A stretch of 64,000 nucleotides of DNA from Rhodobacterales bacterium (GCA_002748265.1 PDRY01000017.1:1-64000), one strand, 5' to 3'; shown: positions 1 to 8,633, counted from the first letter of the stretch. Translations and numbers: made by a program. The notes: generated from the sequence alone by a model not told the origin.

Positions 1-111
1 GAGTGATCGCCTGAGGCGATTGCCTGGTGATCCCGAGACGCACCAGCAAGGGTGTGTCGAAGATCATCGAGTGATCTGACACTGGCCTGACGGCCGGACC
101 AGGACAAACAG
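1..111. other. left-edge stretch, unassigned
   Basis: No gene can be named here. One plus-strand frame is open from base 2 to a TGA at 77-79, so this could be the last codons of a plus-strand gene cut by the window edge; another frame is open only from 15 to a TGA at 69-71. A small dyad (atcgcc-tga-ggcgat) lies at 6-20. The strong plus-strand terminator that follows implies that some plus-strand transcript ends here. Confidence 0.2.
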
Positions 112-142
112 AAGGCCGCTCCCGAAAGGGGGCGGCCTTTTG
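112..142 (+). terminator. Rho-independent terminator
   Basis: A GC-rich stem (ggccgc-ccc, gaaa loop, ggg-gcggcc) is followed by tttt. It would end a plus-strand transcript entering from outside the window. Confidence 0.75.
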
Positions 143-189
143 TGTGGGCGGGGTGTTGTGGGCGCGGCTTGGGGGCCTTGAGCCCCCTG

Positions 190-254
190 CGTCCCGCTGG
201 GGGGCTCTGCCCCCGGCCTGCGGCCGCCCCCGAGGTATTTTGGCAAATAAGAAG
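190..254 (+). repeat. intergenic repeat, copy A
   Basis: This copy has a ggggctctgcccc hairpin, a ggcctgcggcc hairpin and the core cgaggtattttggcaaataa then gaag. The same core occurs at 46445-46470 and 53057-53086, and the copy at 53 kb also has both hairpins. Here it lies in the gap between the terminator and the promoter of the 358-831 gene, next to a G-rich tract at 254-261. Confidence 0.75.
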
Positions 255-298
255 GGGGGGGCGGAAAGGAAGGGAGAAGATCTAACCAGGATCAACGC

Positions 299-333
299 TT
301 GACTATTTTGATCCAGAAAACTATCGATATAGT
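299..333 (+). promoter_or_regulatory. putative promoter and dyad of the RHH-RAMA gene
   Basis: TTGACT at 299-304 is a good -35 box; TATCGA at 322-327 is a weak -10 box at 17 bp spacing. It overlaps the inverted repeat ACTAT-cgat-ATAGT (320-333), a candidate operator. Three GATC sites lie at 279, 290 and 310, about one and two helical turns apart. GATC is common in this genome, so the spacing may be chance. Confidence 0.45.
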
Positions 334-357
334 GATAATAGTAAAAATAGGTAATTC

Positions 358-831
358 ATGATGGGCGAAGATACACGCACAATTGAAATCGACCTTGATG
401 TCCATCGCGCCATCGAAAGTGCGCGTCGAAGTCTTGGTGAGAGTGAGTTGTCCATCCTGAAGCGGTTGCTGTTCAGTAAGGCAGTGGAGCGGGACAACGA
501 TTCAAGCAGGCCGGAGGAACTGGACCGTTCAGGTATTAACATCGGCGCCGACTGGTCGAATCTTGGAGTAACTTTGCCTCACGGCACGCTCTTGAAGATG
601 ACCTATAACGGTCAGGTTCAGCGCGGCCAGATCAACGATGGTCGTTGGGTGATCGGCGATGTCGTGGAGCACAGCCCGTCGGGTGCAGCCTGCGCGATTG
701 CAAGGACGCGGACGGGCGCAAGCGTGCAACTGAACGGTTGGCGCACATGGAGTGTCAAGAGACCGGGGGATGTTGACTGGATTTCGTTGCAGGCCCTGCG
801 TAAGGTCGCAGCGACAGGGGGGGAGCTGTGA
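358..831 (+). CDS. SeqA-N-like / RAMA-domain protein, putative methylated-DNA reader
   Basis: This 157-residue protein has two recognisable parts. Residues 8-41 (TIEIDLDVHRAIE then LGESELSILKRLL) follow the pattern of the SeqA N-terminal ribbon-helix-helix and oligomerisation segment, including the GES and IL(K/R)R positions. Residues 70-147 (GVTLPHGTLL, then DGRWVIG, HSPSGAACAIA, NGWRTW) fit the RAMA domain, which is found with restriction and adenine methylases and resembles the DNA-binding C-terminal domain of CcrM. No methylase or nuclease motif is present. It is therefore inferred to bind DNA, perhaps in a methylation-dependent way. It is convergent with the S10 cluster and shares a terminator with it. 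The start is ATG 358 or ATG 361, with a weak Shine-Dalgarno. The 5' region is more AT-rich than its surroundings, which hints at transfer. Domain calls are by eye. Confidence 0.7.
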   Translation: MMGEDTRTIEIDLDVHRAIESARRSLGESELSILKRLLFSKAVERDNDSSRPEELDRSGINIGADWSNLGVTLPHGTLLKMTYNGQVQRGQINDGRWVIGDVVEHSPSGAACAIARTRTGASVQLNGWRTWSVKRPGDVDWISLQALRKVAATGGEL

Positions 832-864
832 CGCCGAGTAGCTCCTGAGATGCTTGCAACGAAA

Positions 865-893
865 AACCCCCGCCAGATTGCTCTGGCGGGGGT
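865..893. terminator. bidirectional terminator
   Basis: A perfect 13-bp stem (aacccccgccaga / tctggcgggggtt) with a ttgc loop has A-rich flank on the left and tctattt on the right. It can end both the plus-strand RHH-RAMA gene and the minus-strand ribosomal transcript after rplP. Confidence 0.85.
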
Positions 894-917
894 TCTATTT
901 GTCACCTTCGGACTGGC

Positions 918-1331
918 TTACCAGTCTTCGCGGACCACAGTACGGGTCTTGATCGGCAGCTTCATCGCTGCGAGGCGCAGGGCCTCGATGGCGATCTCTT
1001 CGCTGACGCCGTCGATCTCGAACATGATCCGGCCAGGTTTCACCTTGGCGGCCCAGAAATCAACGGAACCTTTACCTTTACCCATCCGAACTTCGACCGG
1101 CTTCGAGGTCACCGGCAGGTCGGGGAAGATGCGGATCCAGACGCGGCCCTGACGCTTCATGTGACGCGTCATGGCCCGACGGGCGGCTTCGATCTGGCGA
1201 GCGGTGATCCGCTCCGGTTCAATCGCTTTGAGCCCATAGGTGCCAAAGTTCAGGTCAGAGCCACCTTTGGCCTGACCGTGAATCCGGCCCTTGTGCATCT
1301 TGCGGAACTTCGTGCGCTTCGGCTGAAGCAT
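918..1331 (-). CDS. rplP: 50S ribosomal protein L16
   Basis: This 137-residue protein has the full usual length of L16. It begins [16 protein letters not shown] and carries the family signature region around [17 protein letters not shown] and [20 protein letters not shown]16 binds 23S rRNA near the A-site tRNA and the peptidyl transferase centre. It follows rpsC by 12 bp. It is the last gene of this transcription unit: a strong hairpin follows and the next gene is convergent, whereas in most bacteria rpmC and rpsQ follow rplP directly. Those genes are not in the window to the left. Confidence 0.97.
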   Translation of the reverse strand: MLQPKRTKFRKMHKGRIHGQAKGGSDLNFGTYGLKAIEPERITARQIEAARRAMTRHMKRQGRVWIRIFPDLPVTSKPVEVRMGKGKGSVDFWAAKVKPGRIMFEIDGVSEEIAIEALRLAAMKLPIKTRTVVREDW

Positions 1332-1343
1332 GACGTATCCTCC

Positions 1344-2051
1344 TTAGCGGCGGCCACCGGCGCCACGGGGCGCGGGACCGTCATTGAGTTCCTGAGCGCG
1401 GCGATCGCGGGCGGAAGGATCATGTTCCATGATCTCGCCTTTGAAGATCCACACCTTGATGCCGATGATCCCGTAGGGGGTCATGGCTTCGACCTGAGCG
1501 TGATCGATATCGGCGCGCAGGGTGTGCAGGGGCACACGGCCTTCACGATACCACTCAGTCCGGGCGATTTCAGCGCCACCCAGACGACCGGCGAGGTTCA
1601 CGCGGATACCCAGGGCGCCCATGCGCATGGCGTTCTGCACGGAGCGCTTCATGGCGCGCCGGAAGGACACACGGCGCTCAAGCTGCTGGGCGATGCTTTC
1701 GCCAACCAGCTGGGCGTCCAGTTCGGGCTTGCGAACTTCGACGATGTTCAGGTGCAGTTCGCTGTCGGTCATCGCGGCCAGCTTCTTGCGCAGGGTTTCG
1801 ATGTCCGCGCCTTTCTTGCCGATGATGACGCCGGGGCGGGCGGTGTGGATCGTGACGCGGCACTTCTTGTGCGGACGCTCGATGATCACACGGCTGACGC
1901 CGGCTTGCTTGCACTCTTTCTGGATGAACTCACGGATCTTGACGTCTTCCAGCAGAAGATCGCCGTAATCCTTGGTGTCGGCGTACCAGCGGCTGTCCCA
2001 GGTGCGGTTCACCTGCAGGCGCATGCCGATCGGATTAACTTTGTTACCCAT
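1344..2051 (-). CDS. rpsC: 30S ribosomal protein S3
   Basis: This 235-residue protein starts [22 protein letters not shown], the typical S3 N-terminus. It contains a KH domain with the [12 protein letters not shown] loop near residues 73-84 and the conserved [10 protein letters not shown] segment. S3 lies at the mRNA entry channel of the small subunit. Its ATG overlaps the stop codon of rplV by one base (TAATG), implying translational coupling. The C-terminal tail is short and glycine/arginine-rich. Confidence 0.98.
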   Translation of the reverse strand: MGNKVNPIGMRLQVNRTWDSRWYADTKDYGDLLLEDVKIREFIQKECKQAGVSRVIIERPHKKCRVTIHTARPGVIIGKKGADIETLRKKLAAMTDSELHLNIVEVRKPELDAQLVGESIAQQLERRVSFRRAMKRSVQNAMRMGALGIRVNLAGRLGGAEIARTEWYREGRVPLHTLRADIDHAQVEAMTPYGIIGIKVWIFKGEIMEHDPSARDRRAQELNDGPAPRGAGGRR

Positions 2052-2431
2052 TAGGCTTGCTCCTCAACCTGACGAACGACGATGGTCAGCTCCGAAAACG
2101 GCTTGCGCAGAGCGCCGAACCGGCCACGAGCCCGCGGACGGCCGCGCTTCATGACGAGGTTCTTACCCACGTAGGCTTCGGACACGACCAGTTCGTCGAC
2201 GTCCAGCTGGTGGTTGTTTTCGGCGTTCGCGATGGCAGACTGAAGGCATTTCTTCACGTCACCAGCGATCCGCTTCTTGGAGAAGGTCAGGTCCGAGAGG
2301 GCCTTTTCCACCTTCTTGCCACGGATCATCGCGGCCACCAGGTTCAGTTTCTGCGGGCTGGTGCGCAGCATCCGCAGTTTGGCGCGGGCTTCGTTGTCGG
2401 CCACGCGGCGGGGGTTCTTATCCTTGCCCAT
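2051..2431 (-). CDS. rplV: 50S ribosomal protein L22
   Basis: This 126-residue protein shows the L22 core [24 protein letters not shown] and the beta-hairpin end ([19 protein letters not shown]) that reaches into the peptide exit tunnel; macrolide-resistance changes occur in that hairpin in other species. It is placed between rpsS (3 bp upstream) and rpsC (1-bp overlap), the canonical S10 order. No odd residue is evident. Confidence 0.98.
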   Translation of the reverse strand: MGKDKNPRRVADNEARAKLRMLRTSPQKLNLVAAMIRGKKVEKALSDLTFSKKRIAGDVKKCLQSAIANAENNHQLDVDELVVSEAYVGKNLVMKRGRPRARGRFGALRKPFSELTIVVRQVEEQA

Positions 2432-2434
2432 GAC

Positions 2435-2713
2435 TTACTTCCGCTTCGCTTTTTTGTCGGCGGCATGGCCATAATAGGTCCGGGTCGGTGCATATTCACC
2501 GAACTTCTGACCGATCATGTCTTCGCTGACATTGACGGGGATGTGCTTCTGACCGTTGTACACACCAAAGGTGAGACCAACGAACTGAGGCAGGATGGTG
2601 GAGCGGCGCGACCAGATCTTGATCACGTCGTTGCGCCCGCTTTCGCGTGCCGCTTCGGCCTTTTTCAGGACGTAAGCGTCAACGAAGGGGCCTTTCCAGA
2701 CGGAACGAGCCAT
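2435..2713 (-). CDS. rpsS: 30S ribosomal protein S19
   Basis: This 92-residue protein begins [18 protein letters not shown] and has the family core [13 protein letters not shown] and the basic C-terminal tail that ends KKAKRK. S19 forms the head of the small subunit together with S13. It follows rplB by only 3 bp and precedes rplV by 3 bp, so it is co-transcribed with both. Confidence 0.98.
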   Translation of the reverse strand: MARSVWKGPFVDAYVLKKAEAARESGRNDVIKIWSRRSTILPQFVGLTFGVYNGQKHIPVNVSEDMIGQKFGEYAPTRTYYGHAADKKAKRK

Positions 2714-2716
2714 ATC

Positions 2717-3559
2717 TTAGCGGCCTTTCTTCTTGGCGTGACGCGAGCGGATGATCAGCTTGCTGGACGCCTTGTTCTTGTTGCGGGTGCGCGCACCCTT
2801 GGTCGGCTTGCCCCACGGGGTCACCGGGTGACGACCACCCGAGGTCCGACCTTCACCACCGCCGTGCGGGTGATCGATCGGGTTCATGACCACGCCGCGG
2901 ACGCTCGGGCGCGTGCCCTTGTGGCGCATACGGCCGGCTTTACCGAAGTTCTGGTTGGAGTTGTCGGGGTTCGACACGGCACCAACGGTGGCCATGCATT
3001 CCTGACGCACCATGCGCAGCTCGCCCGAAGAGAGGCGGATCTGAGCGTAGCCACCGTCACGGCCGACGAACTGGGCATAGGTGCCCGCGGCGCGTGCGAT
3101 CTGGCCGCCCTTGCCGGGCTTCAGCTCGATGTTGTGAACGATCGTACCGATCGGCATGCCGCTGAAGGGCATGGCGTTGCCGGGCTTGATGTCAGCCTTC
3201 TGGCTGGCGACGATCTTGTCACCCACCGCAAGACGCTGGGGCGCAATGATATACGCCTGCTCGCCATCTTCGTACTGAACCAGTGCGATGAAGGCGGTGC
3301 GGTTGGGGTCATATTCGATGCGGACGACCACAGCGGAGACGTCGAATTTGTTCCGCTTGAAATCCACGATGCGATAGAGGCGCTTGGCGCCACCACCACG
3401 ACGACGCGAGGTGATCCGTCCGGTGTTGTTCCGGCCGCCCGATTTGGTCAGACCCTCGGTGAGGGCTTTGACCGGACGTCCTTTCCAAAGCTCCGAACGG
3501 TCGATCAGAACCAGCCCACGCTGGCCAGGCGTCGTCGGTTTATACGACTTGAGTGCCAT
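2717..3559 (-). CDS. rplB: 50S ribosomal protein L2
   Basis: This 280-residue protein starts at the ATG at 3559 ([15 protein letters not shown]), the usual N-terminus. The frame stays open 26 codons upstream to 3637, but that extension does not look like L2. The C-terminal signature [15 protein letters not shown] with the peptidyl-transferase-centre histidine is intact. L2 is needed for subunit joining and peptidyl transfer. Normally it is co-transcribed with rplW, but here a terminator-bounded foreign gene lies between them. It must therefore have its own promoter within 3560-3645 or rely on read-through. Confidence 0.98.
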   Translation of the reverse strand: MALKSYKPTTPGQRGLVLIDRSELWKGRPVKALTEGLTKSGGRNNTGRITSRRRGGGAKRLYRIVDFKRNKFDVSAVVVRIEYDPNRTAFIALVQYEDGEQAYIIAPQRLAVGDKIVASQKADIKPGNAMPFSGMPIGTIVHNIELKPGKGGQIARAAGTYAQFVGRDGGYAQIRLSSGELRMVRQECMATVGAVSNPDNSNQNFGKAGRMRHKGTRPSVRGVVMNPIDHPHGGGEGRTSGGRHPVTPWGKPTKGARTRNKNKASSKLIIRSRHAKKKGR

Positions 3560-3644
3560 GTTTCCTGTCTTTCCGTTTGCTTTGCGAGGGCTTGCGCCCC
3601 CGGAAGTGTAGGGCCCCGAAGGTCCCCGGTTGGTCATGTTCTTA

Positions 3645-3679
3645 CGAACAACAACGAAGCCCCGGACGAATCCGGGGCT
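3645..3679 (-). terminator. terminator after the inserted membrane-protein gene
   Basis: A perfect 9-bp stem (agccccgga / tccggggct, cgaa on the plus strand as loop) is followed on the minus strand by a T-rich tail (ttcgttgttgttcg). It separates the gene at 3728-4186 from rplB. Confidence 0.75.
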
Positions 3680-3727
3680 GTCGAAGATAGGGGTGTGTAG
3701 GGGAGGAGGGGGTGGGGGTCAAGGGAC

Positions 3728-4186
3728 CTATTGCTTTGGTACTGATGCAACCATCCCGCGCAGTATTCGCTGACCTTCGGACTCAATATAGCACAGAGCT
3801 TCGAGCCGAGTGCCCCTCATCTCTTGTCGCCAGTCTGCAGCCGACGGGTCGTTGAAAAAGGCAACTTCGTCATCGGTTGGCCGAACGCATCTCGACCACA
3901 TCTTTTCGAACCAAGGTTCCACGTCGCTGGGAAAGCCCCAATATTTGCGATCCGCATGGCGAAGTGCCACCCTCCTGAATTCTTGTGGAAGATCCGCAAA
4001 CCTTTCCTGTAGTTCATGGTCAACCGGGACCAATGCCCTAAACTCTCCGAATTTCATTGGCATTTCATCGGCAGCCAATTCAGGCAAATCTAGATAGCCT
4101 GCCGCTTTGGTTTTTTGGTACGAATGAACCATCCAGCCCCCGAAGAGCGCCAATGCAAATATGAGTATTAATTTTGAGCGTTTCAC
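3728..4186 (-). CDS. hypothetical membrane-anchored protein inside the S10 cluster
   Basis: I do not recognise the family. With the GTG start at 4186, chosen because GGAG lies 5 bp upstream, the product is 152 residues; a TTG 15 bp further upstream is an alternative. It begins MKRSKLILIFALALFGGW, a positively charged N-terminus and one hydrophobic segment, then about 125 polar residues, probably periplasmic. Two cysteines (about C100 and C132) could form a disulfide. The G+C content is visibly lower than in the ribosomal genes around it. It sits alone between two minus-strand terminators, between rplW and rplB, so its transcription looks separate. Function cannot be inferred. Confidence 0.75.
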   Translation of the reverse strand: MKRSKLILIFALALFGGWMVHSYQKTKAAGYLDLPELAADEMPMKFGEFRALVPVDHELQERFADLPQEFRRVALRHADRKYWGFPSDVEPWFEKMWSRCVRPTDDEVAFFNDPSAADWRQEMRGTRLEALCYIESEGQRILRGMVASVPKQ

Positions 4187-4332
4187 AAATACTCCAATCA
4201 AAAAGCGCGGTATGTTCCTAGGTCGCCAAATAGGGCCAGAGCCCGTCCGTGGGTGGGCGCAACCAACCTACCCTCGGTGCGCTTTATCTCTCAAGCCCGC
4301 ACGACCTCTCTCGCTTCACCGACACTGCCAAG

Positions 4333-4362
4333 AGCGCCCGCCCTTCGGGACGGACGGGCGCT
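4333..4362. other. hairpin in the rplW-to-3728 gap
   Basis: Between rplW and the inserted gene (4187-4456) there is no coding signal. An 8-bp inverted repeat (agcgcccg / cgggcgct) with an inner ccc/ggg pairing lies here, without a T-tract. It may be a remnant of an insertion or a leader structure. Confidence 0.4.
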
Positions 4363-4397
4363 GGCCCGGGCAGCTACGCTGCTGTTCCGGGCCCAAC

Positions 4398-4431
4398 CAA
4401 AAACCCCGGCCACCTCGCGGCAGCCGGGGTT
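4398..4431 (-). terminator. terminator after rplW
   Basis: The stem aaccccggc/gccggggtt is followed on the minus strand by ttttt. It ends the promoter-proximal half of the S10 operon 25 bp after rplW. Confidence 0.85.
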
Positions 4432-4456
4432 CAAACCCGTCAACGGAAGCTAAGCC

Positions 4457-4750
4457 TTACAGGCCGGTGCTCACGTCGATCGTGTTGCCCTCTTCGAGGG
4501 TCACGTAGGCTTTCTTCACGTCTTTCCGCTTGCCGAGCTGGCCGCGGAAGCGCTTCACCTTGCCCTTGGTGATGGTGGTGTTGACCGCCTTCACCTTCAC
4601 GCCAAAGATCGCCTCGACGGCTTCTTTAATCTGGGGCTTGTTGCTGTCGATCGCCACTTCGAACACCACGGCATTGGCCTCAGAGGCCATGGTGGCTTTC
4701 TCGGTGATGATCGGCTTACGGATCACGTCATAGTGCTTGGCGTCGGTCAT
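4457..4750 (-). CDS. rplW: 50S ribosomal protein L23
   Basis: This 97-residue protein starts [20 protein letters not shown] and has the family core [16 protein letters not shown] and the GKVKRFRG loop. L23 lies at the tunnel exit and docks trigger factor and SRP. The start is set by the ATGA overlap with the rplD stop codon (4747-4750). It is the last gene before the terminator at 4398-4431. Confidence 0.98.
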   Translation of the reverse strand: MTDAKHYDVIRKPIITEKATMASEANAVVFEVAIDSNKPQIKEAVEAIFGVKVKAVNTTITKGKVKRFRGQLGKRKDVKKAYVTLEEGNTIDVSTGL

Positions 4751-5364
4751 TTCAGGCGCGCCTCCAGAGCTTCGACACCGGCTTTGGTCAGGACCAGGGT
4801 GTCGGATTTCAGGATGTCGTAGACGTTGGCCCCCATCGAGGGCAGGATGTCCAGACCTTCGAGGTTGCGCACCGCACGGGCGAAGTCTTCGTTGACCGCA
4901 GCACCGTCGATGACCAGAGCGCGTTTCCAGCCCAGGTCCTTGACCTGCTTGGCCAGAGCGGCGGTCTTGCCGTCGCATTCCGCAGCTTCGATCACGACCA
5001 GCTCACCAGCCGCCTGCTTGGCGGACAGCGCGTGGCGCAGGCCCAGCTTGCGGAACTTCTTGGTCAGCTCGTGGCCGTGGCTCCGCGGGGTCGGGCCCTT
5101 GTAGACACCACCCTTGCGGAAGATCGGAGCGTTGCGGTCGCCGTGACGAGCGCCGCCAGAGCCTTTCTGGCGCACGATCTTCTTGGTCGAGTAGCTGGTT
5201 TCCGAACGCGTCTTCACCTTGTGGGTGCCGGCCATCGCATTGTTGCGCTGCCAGCGGACCACGCGGTGCAGGATGTCGGCGCGCGGCTCCAGCCCGAACA
5301 GGGCCTCGTCCAGCTCGACCGAACCGGCTTTGCCGCCGTCCAGCTTGATCACATCAGCCTTCAT
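4747..5364 (-). CDS. rplD: 50S ribosomal protein L4
   Basis: This 205-residue protein has the extended-loop segment [22 protein letters not shown], the conserved K-G-G-ARHGD region of L4 that lines the exit tunnel, and the typical RHALSAK and [11 protein letters not shown] parts. It overlaps rplC by 11 bp and rplW by 4 bp. In enterobacteria L4 also represses this operon; whether that holds here cannot be read from the sequence. Confidence 0.98.
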   Translation of the reverse strand: MKADVIKLDGGKAGSVELDEALFGLEPRADILHRVVRWQRNNAMAGTHKVKTRSETSYSTKKIVRQKGSGGARHGDRNAPIFRKGGVYKGPTPRSHGHELTKKFRKLGLRHALSAKQAAGELVVIEAAECDGKTAALAKQVKDLGWKRALVIDGAAVNEDFARAVRNLEGLDILPSMGANVYDILKSDTLVLTKAGVEALEARLK

Positions 5365-6085
5365 TGTTTTCGCCTCCTTCCGGAGCCTCGGCTTCTGCCG
5401 TGGTCATCGCGGACCGCAGGGCGGCCGGATAAACGACATTTTCCGGGGTCGGTTTCTTGACGGCGTCCTTGACGGTGACCCAGCCACCCTTGGAACCCGG
5501 CACGGCGCCTTTGACCATGATGATGCCACGCTCGGCATCGGTCTTGACGACTTGCAGGTTCTGGGTGGTGACGCGCACGGCGCCCATGTGGCCAGCCATC
5601 TTCTTGCCTTTGAACACCTTGCCAGGGTCCTGACACTGACCGGTCGAGCCGTGCGAACGGTGGGAGATCGACACACCGTGGGTGGCGCGCAGGCCCCCGA
5701 AGTTGTGACGCTTCATACCACCGGCAAAGCCTTTACCGATCGTGGTGCCCGCGATGTCCACATACTGACCTTCGAAGTAGTGATCGGCGACGATTTCTTC
5801 GCCCACTTCGATCAGGTTCTCCGGGGAGACGCGGAATTCGGCCACCTTACGCTTGGGCTCCACGCCAGCCTTGGCGAAGTGACCGCGCATCGGGGCGGAG
5901 GTGCGCTTCGCTTTGGCCGAGCCGCAGCCCAGCTGAACGGCGGTGTAGCCGTCGGTTTCGACAGTGCGCTGCGCCACGACCTGAAGGCCGTCCAGTTGCA
6001 GCACGGTGACGGGGATTTGCTTCCCGTCTTCTTGGAAGATGCGGGTCATGCCGATCTTCTTTGCGATGATTCCAGAGCGCAACAT
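5354..6085 (-). CDS. rplC: 50S ribosomal protein L3
   Basis: This 243-residue protein begins [18 protein letters not shown] and has the central extension [13 protein letters not shown], which reaches the peptidyl transferase centre and carries the glutamine methylated by PrmB in other bacteria ([19 protein letters not shown]). An acidic C-terminal tail ([14 protein letters not shown]) makes it longer than the E. coli protein, as in other alphaproteobacteria. It overlaps rplD. Confidence 0.98.
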   Translation of the reverse strand: MLRSGIIAKKIGMTRIFQEDGKQIPVTVLQLDGLQVVAQRTVETDGYTAVQLGCGSAKAKRTSAPMRGHFAKAGVEPKRKVAEFRVSPENLIEVGEEIVADHYFEGQYVDIAGTTIGKGFAGGMKRHNFGGLRATHGVSISHRSHGSTGQCQDPGKVFKGKKMAGHMGAVRVTTQNLQVVKTDAERGIIMVKGAVPGSKGGWVTVKDAVKKPTPENVVYPAALRSAMTTAEAEAPEGGENNEG

Positions 6086-6097
6086 CAGTAGCCCTCC

Positions 6098-6409
6098 TTA
6101 CACCTTGATCTCGACATCCACGCCAGCGGCGAGGTCGAGCTTCATCAGAGCGTCAACGGTCTGCGGGGTCGGATCGACGATATCCAGCAGACGCTTGTGC
6201 GTGCGGATTTCCCACTGGTCGCGGGATTTCTTGTCGATGTGGGGACCACGAAGAACGGTGAATTTTTCGATCTTGTTCGGAAGCGGGATCGGACCCCGAA
6301 CCGAAGCACCCGTGCGCTTGGCGGTCTGAACGATTTCCTGGGTGCTGGCATCCAGCACGCGGTAATCGAAAGCCTTGAGACGGATGCGGATAGTCTGGCT
6401 AACGGCCAT
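6098..6409 (-). CDS. rpsJ: 30S ribosomal protein S10
   Basis: This 103-residue protein starts [20 protein letters not shown] and contains [26 protein letters not shown] split over the S10/NusE signature. It is both a small-subunit protein and the NusB partner in antitermination. It is the first gene of the cluster, 12 bp before rplC, with its promoter about 100 bp upstream. The usual tuf and fusA neighbours are absent; an acetyltransferase gene precedes it instead. Confidence 0.98.
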   Translation of the reverse strand: MAVSQTIRIRLKAFDYRVLDASTQEIVQTAKRTGASVRGPIPLPNKIEKFTVLRGPHIDKKSRDQWEIRTHKRLLDIVDPTPQTVDALMKLDLAAGVDVEIKV

Positions 6410-6509
6410 ATCTATACCTGCCTTTTCCTAGGCGGTTTCCAGTCCGAGAGGAGGACGCGCCCTCATGGCGGGCCCTCATCGGTGGATGCTGCGAGACGCA
6501 GAAGCCGTG

Positions 6510-6538
6510 CCCTTATGCGGGAATCGGCCATGTGTCAA
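6510..6538 (-). promoter_or_regulatory. putative S10 operon promoter
   Basis: On the minus strand TTGACA (6533-6538) is followed after 17 bp by TAAGGG (6510-6515), leaving a leader of about 95 nt before rpsJ. It lies directly after the stop codon of the acetyltransferase gene. Confidence 0.6.
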
Positions 6539-6542
6539 CGAT

Positions 6543-7217
6543 TCAATCGCGCTGCGGAGGTGCGAGTGCCTCGAGCTTTTTCGGATCGTTGCCCAGCAGC
6601 ACGGGCAGAGCATCAAGGATAGCGTCGATTGGCCAGTCCCACCAGGCAAGCGCGGTGAGCCGCTCTAGGTGCGGCTCGGCGAACCTGTGGCGCACCAGCC
6701 GGGCGGGGTTTCCCGCGACGACGGCATAGTCCTCTACCTCACCGCTGACCACTGCGCCTGCACCGATGATGACGCCATTCCCGATCCGCGCGCCGGGCAG
6801 TATCACCGCGCCGTAACCGATCCAGCAGTCGTGGCCGATCACGGTATCGCGCATTTGCGCGCTGAGCGTCTCGCCATAGGCTCCGATCAGGGCGTTGTCG
6901 AAAACCGGGAACGGATAGGTCGTCATCCCGTGCAGCGCGTGGTTGGCGCTTGATGTGATGATCTTCACCCCGTGGGCGATCTGGCAGAACTTTCCGATGG
7001 TCAGCCGCTCCGGCGCGCCGGGGTAGAGATAGGGCGCCAGATGCGCCGCGTGGTCTTTGACCGGCTCGGGGCCGAGGTCACTATAATAGGTATAGTCGCC
7101 CACCTCGATATTCGGGTGGTCGATCACGGTCTTCAGAAAGACCGTGCCGCGATAGGGCTCGCCATCTGGCGTGAGGATCGGGTGCACGGTGTCGGGCGTG
7201 GGGAATTTCTGGGGCAT
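6543..7217 (-). CDS. CatB/Vat-type xenobiotic acetyltransferase
   Basis: This 224-residue left-handed beta-helix protein belongs to the hexapeptide-repeat xenobiotic acetyltransferase family (type B chloramphenicol and streptogramin A acetyltransferases). The segment SSANHALHGMTTYPF matches the catalytic histidine region of Vat proteins, and IGHDCWIGYGAVILPGARIG plus the following VIIGAGAVV are hexapeptide coils. The start ATG has GGAG 5 bp upstream. Its stop lies just before the S10 promoter. Many chromosomal members of this family have no proven drug substrate, so resistance is only a possibility. Confidence 0.85.
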   Translation of the reverse strand: MPQKFPTPDTVHPILTPDGEPYRGTVFLKTVIDHPNIEVGDYTYYSDLGPEPVKDHAAHLAPYLYPGAPERLTIGKFCQIAHGVKIITSSANHALHGMTTYPFPVFDNALIGAYGETLSAQMRDTVIGHDCWIGYGAVILPGARIGNGVIIGAGAVVSGEVEDYAVVAGNPARLVRHRFAEPHLERLTALAWWDWPIDAILDALPVLLGNDPKKLEALAPPQRD

Positions 7218-7340
7218 GGGGGCTCCATTCGCTGCTGTTGCGGTCAGATCGGTTCAGCAGAAATGGTCCATGGCACCCTCCATCATTGTCTCTATGGTAG
7301 CCGATCTTCCCTTGCCCGCCAACTCTGATACATCTGCCCC

Positions 7341-8633
7341 ATGTCCGATCTCTTTTCCTCTGCCGCAGAAAAGACCCGCCCGCGCCCGCTGGCGGACCGT
7401 CTGCGCCCTGCGCAACTGAGCGACGTGATCGGGCAGGACCATTTGCTGGACGATGACGGCCCACTGGGCGCGATGCTGGCGGCGGGCAACCTGTCGTCGC
7501 TGATCCTGTGGGGGCCGCCGGGGGTGGGCAAGACGACCATCGCCCGCCTTCTGGCCGATGCGACCGATATGGCCTTTGTCCAGATCAGCGCGATCTTCTC
7601 CGGGGTGGCGGAGCTCAAGAAGGTCTTTCAGGAGGCCAAGACCCGCCCCGACGGCACGCTTTTGTTCGTCGATGAGATCCACCGGTTCAACAAAGCGCAG
7701 CAGGACAGTTTTCTGCCCCATATGGAGGACGGAACGATCCTCCTTGTGGGGGCGACCACGGAAAATCCCTCCTTCGAGCTGAACCGCGCTCTCCTGTCAC
7801 GTGCACAGGTGCTCACGCTTGAGCCGCTGGGCGAAGAGGCGCTTGCCCGTCTGCTGGCGCGGGCGGAGGCCGAAACCGGCCCGCTGCCGCTCGATAAGTC
7901 TGCGCGCGCCGCGCTGCTAGAGATGGCCGATGGCGATGGCCGTGCCCTGCTCAACCTGACGGAGCAGATCGCGGGGTGGGGTGCCAGCGATCCGATCGAT
8001 CGCAAGACCCTGACCACCCGCCTGACCCGCCGTGCCAGCCAGTACGACAAGACGGGGGATGCCCATTACAACCTGATCTCGGCCCTGCACAAATCGGTGC
8101 GCGGCTCCGATCCCGAAGCGGCGCTCTACTGGTTTGCGCGGATGCTGGAGGGCGGCGAAGACCCGCGCTATCTGGCCCGGCGGCTGACGCGCATGGCGGT
8201 CGAAGACATCGCCCTGGCCGATCCGCAGGCGCAGGCGATCTGCCTTCAGGCCTGGGACAGCTATGAGCGGCTTGGCTCTCCCGAAGGGGAGCTGGCCCTG
8301 GCGCAGGCGGTGATCTACCTCGCGCTCGCGCCCAAATCTAACGCGGGCTACGCGGCCTATAAGGCGGCGCGCAAGCTGGCGCGCGACACGGGGTCGAAGG
8401 CGCCGCCCAAGCATATCCTCAACGCTCCCACCGCGCTGATGAAGGATCAGGGCTATGGCGATGGCTACGCCTATGATCACGACGCCGAGGACGGGTTTTC
8501 CGGTCAGAACTACTTCCCCGACGGGATGGAGCGCCCCGCGCTCTATGCTCCGGTCGAGCGTGGGTTCGAGCGCGAGCTGAAGAAACGGATCGACTATTTC
8601 GACCGGCTCAGACGGGATCGCCGGAGCGACTGA
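7341..8633 (+). CDS. rarA: replication-associated recombination protein A (AAA ATPase)
   Basis: This 430-residue protein of the RarA/MgsA/WRNIP1 family acts at stalled replication forks. The Walker A motif GPPGVGKTT is at 58-66, Walker [11 protein letters not shown] around 107-116, and sensor 1 GATTENPSF at 137-145. The C-terminal half ([23 protein letters not shown] split over residues 240-265, then GNPEGE-like [16 protein letters not shown]) is the tetramerisation region of the family. It is divergent from the acetyltransferase gene, with a 123-bp intergenic region and no clear Shine-Dalgarno. Confidence 0.95.
   Translation: MSDLFSSAAEKTRPRPLADRLRPAQLSDVIGQDHLLDDDGPLGAMLAAGNLSSLILWGPPGVGKTTIARLLADATDMAFVQISAIFSGVAELKKVFQEAKTRPDGTLLFVDEIHRFNKAQQDSFLPHMEDGTILLVGATTENPSFELNRALLSRAQVLTLEPLGEEALARLLARAEAETGPLPLDKSARAALLEMADGDGRALLNLTEQIAGWGASDPIDRKTLTTRLTRRASQYDKTGDAHYNLISALHKSVRGSDPEAALYWFARMLEGGEDPRYLARRLTRMAVEDIALADPQAQAICLQAWDSYERLGSPEGELALAQAVIYLALAPKSNAGYAAYKAARKLARDTGSKAPPKHILNAPTALMKDQGYGDGYAYDHDAEDGFSGQNYFPDGMERPALYAPVERGFERELKKRIDYFDRLRRDRRSD

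Noticed and set aside
3560-3637. 26-residue N-terminal extension of L2
   Set aside because: Open by chance; L2 begins [15 protein letters not shown] and the extension has no similarity to L2.
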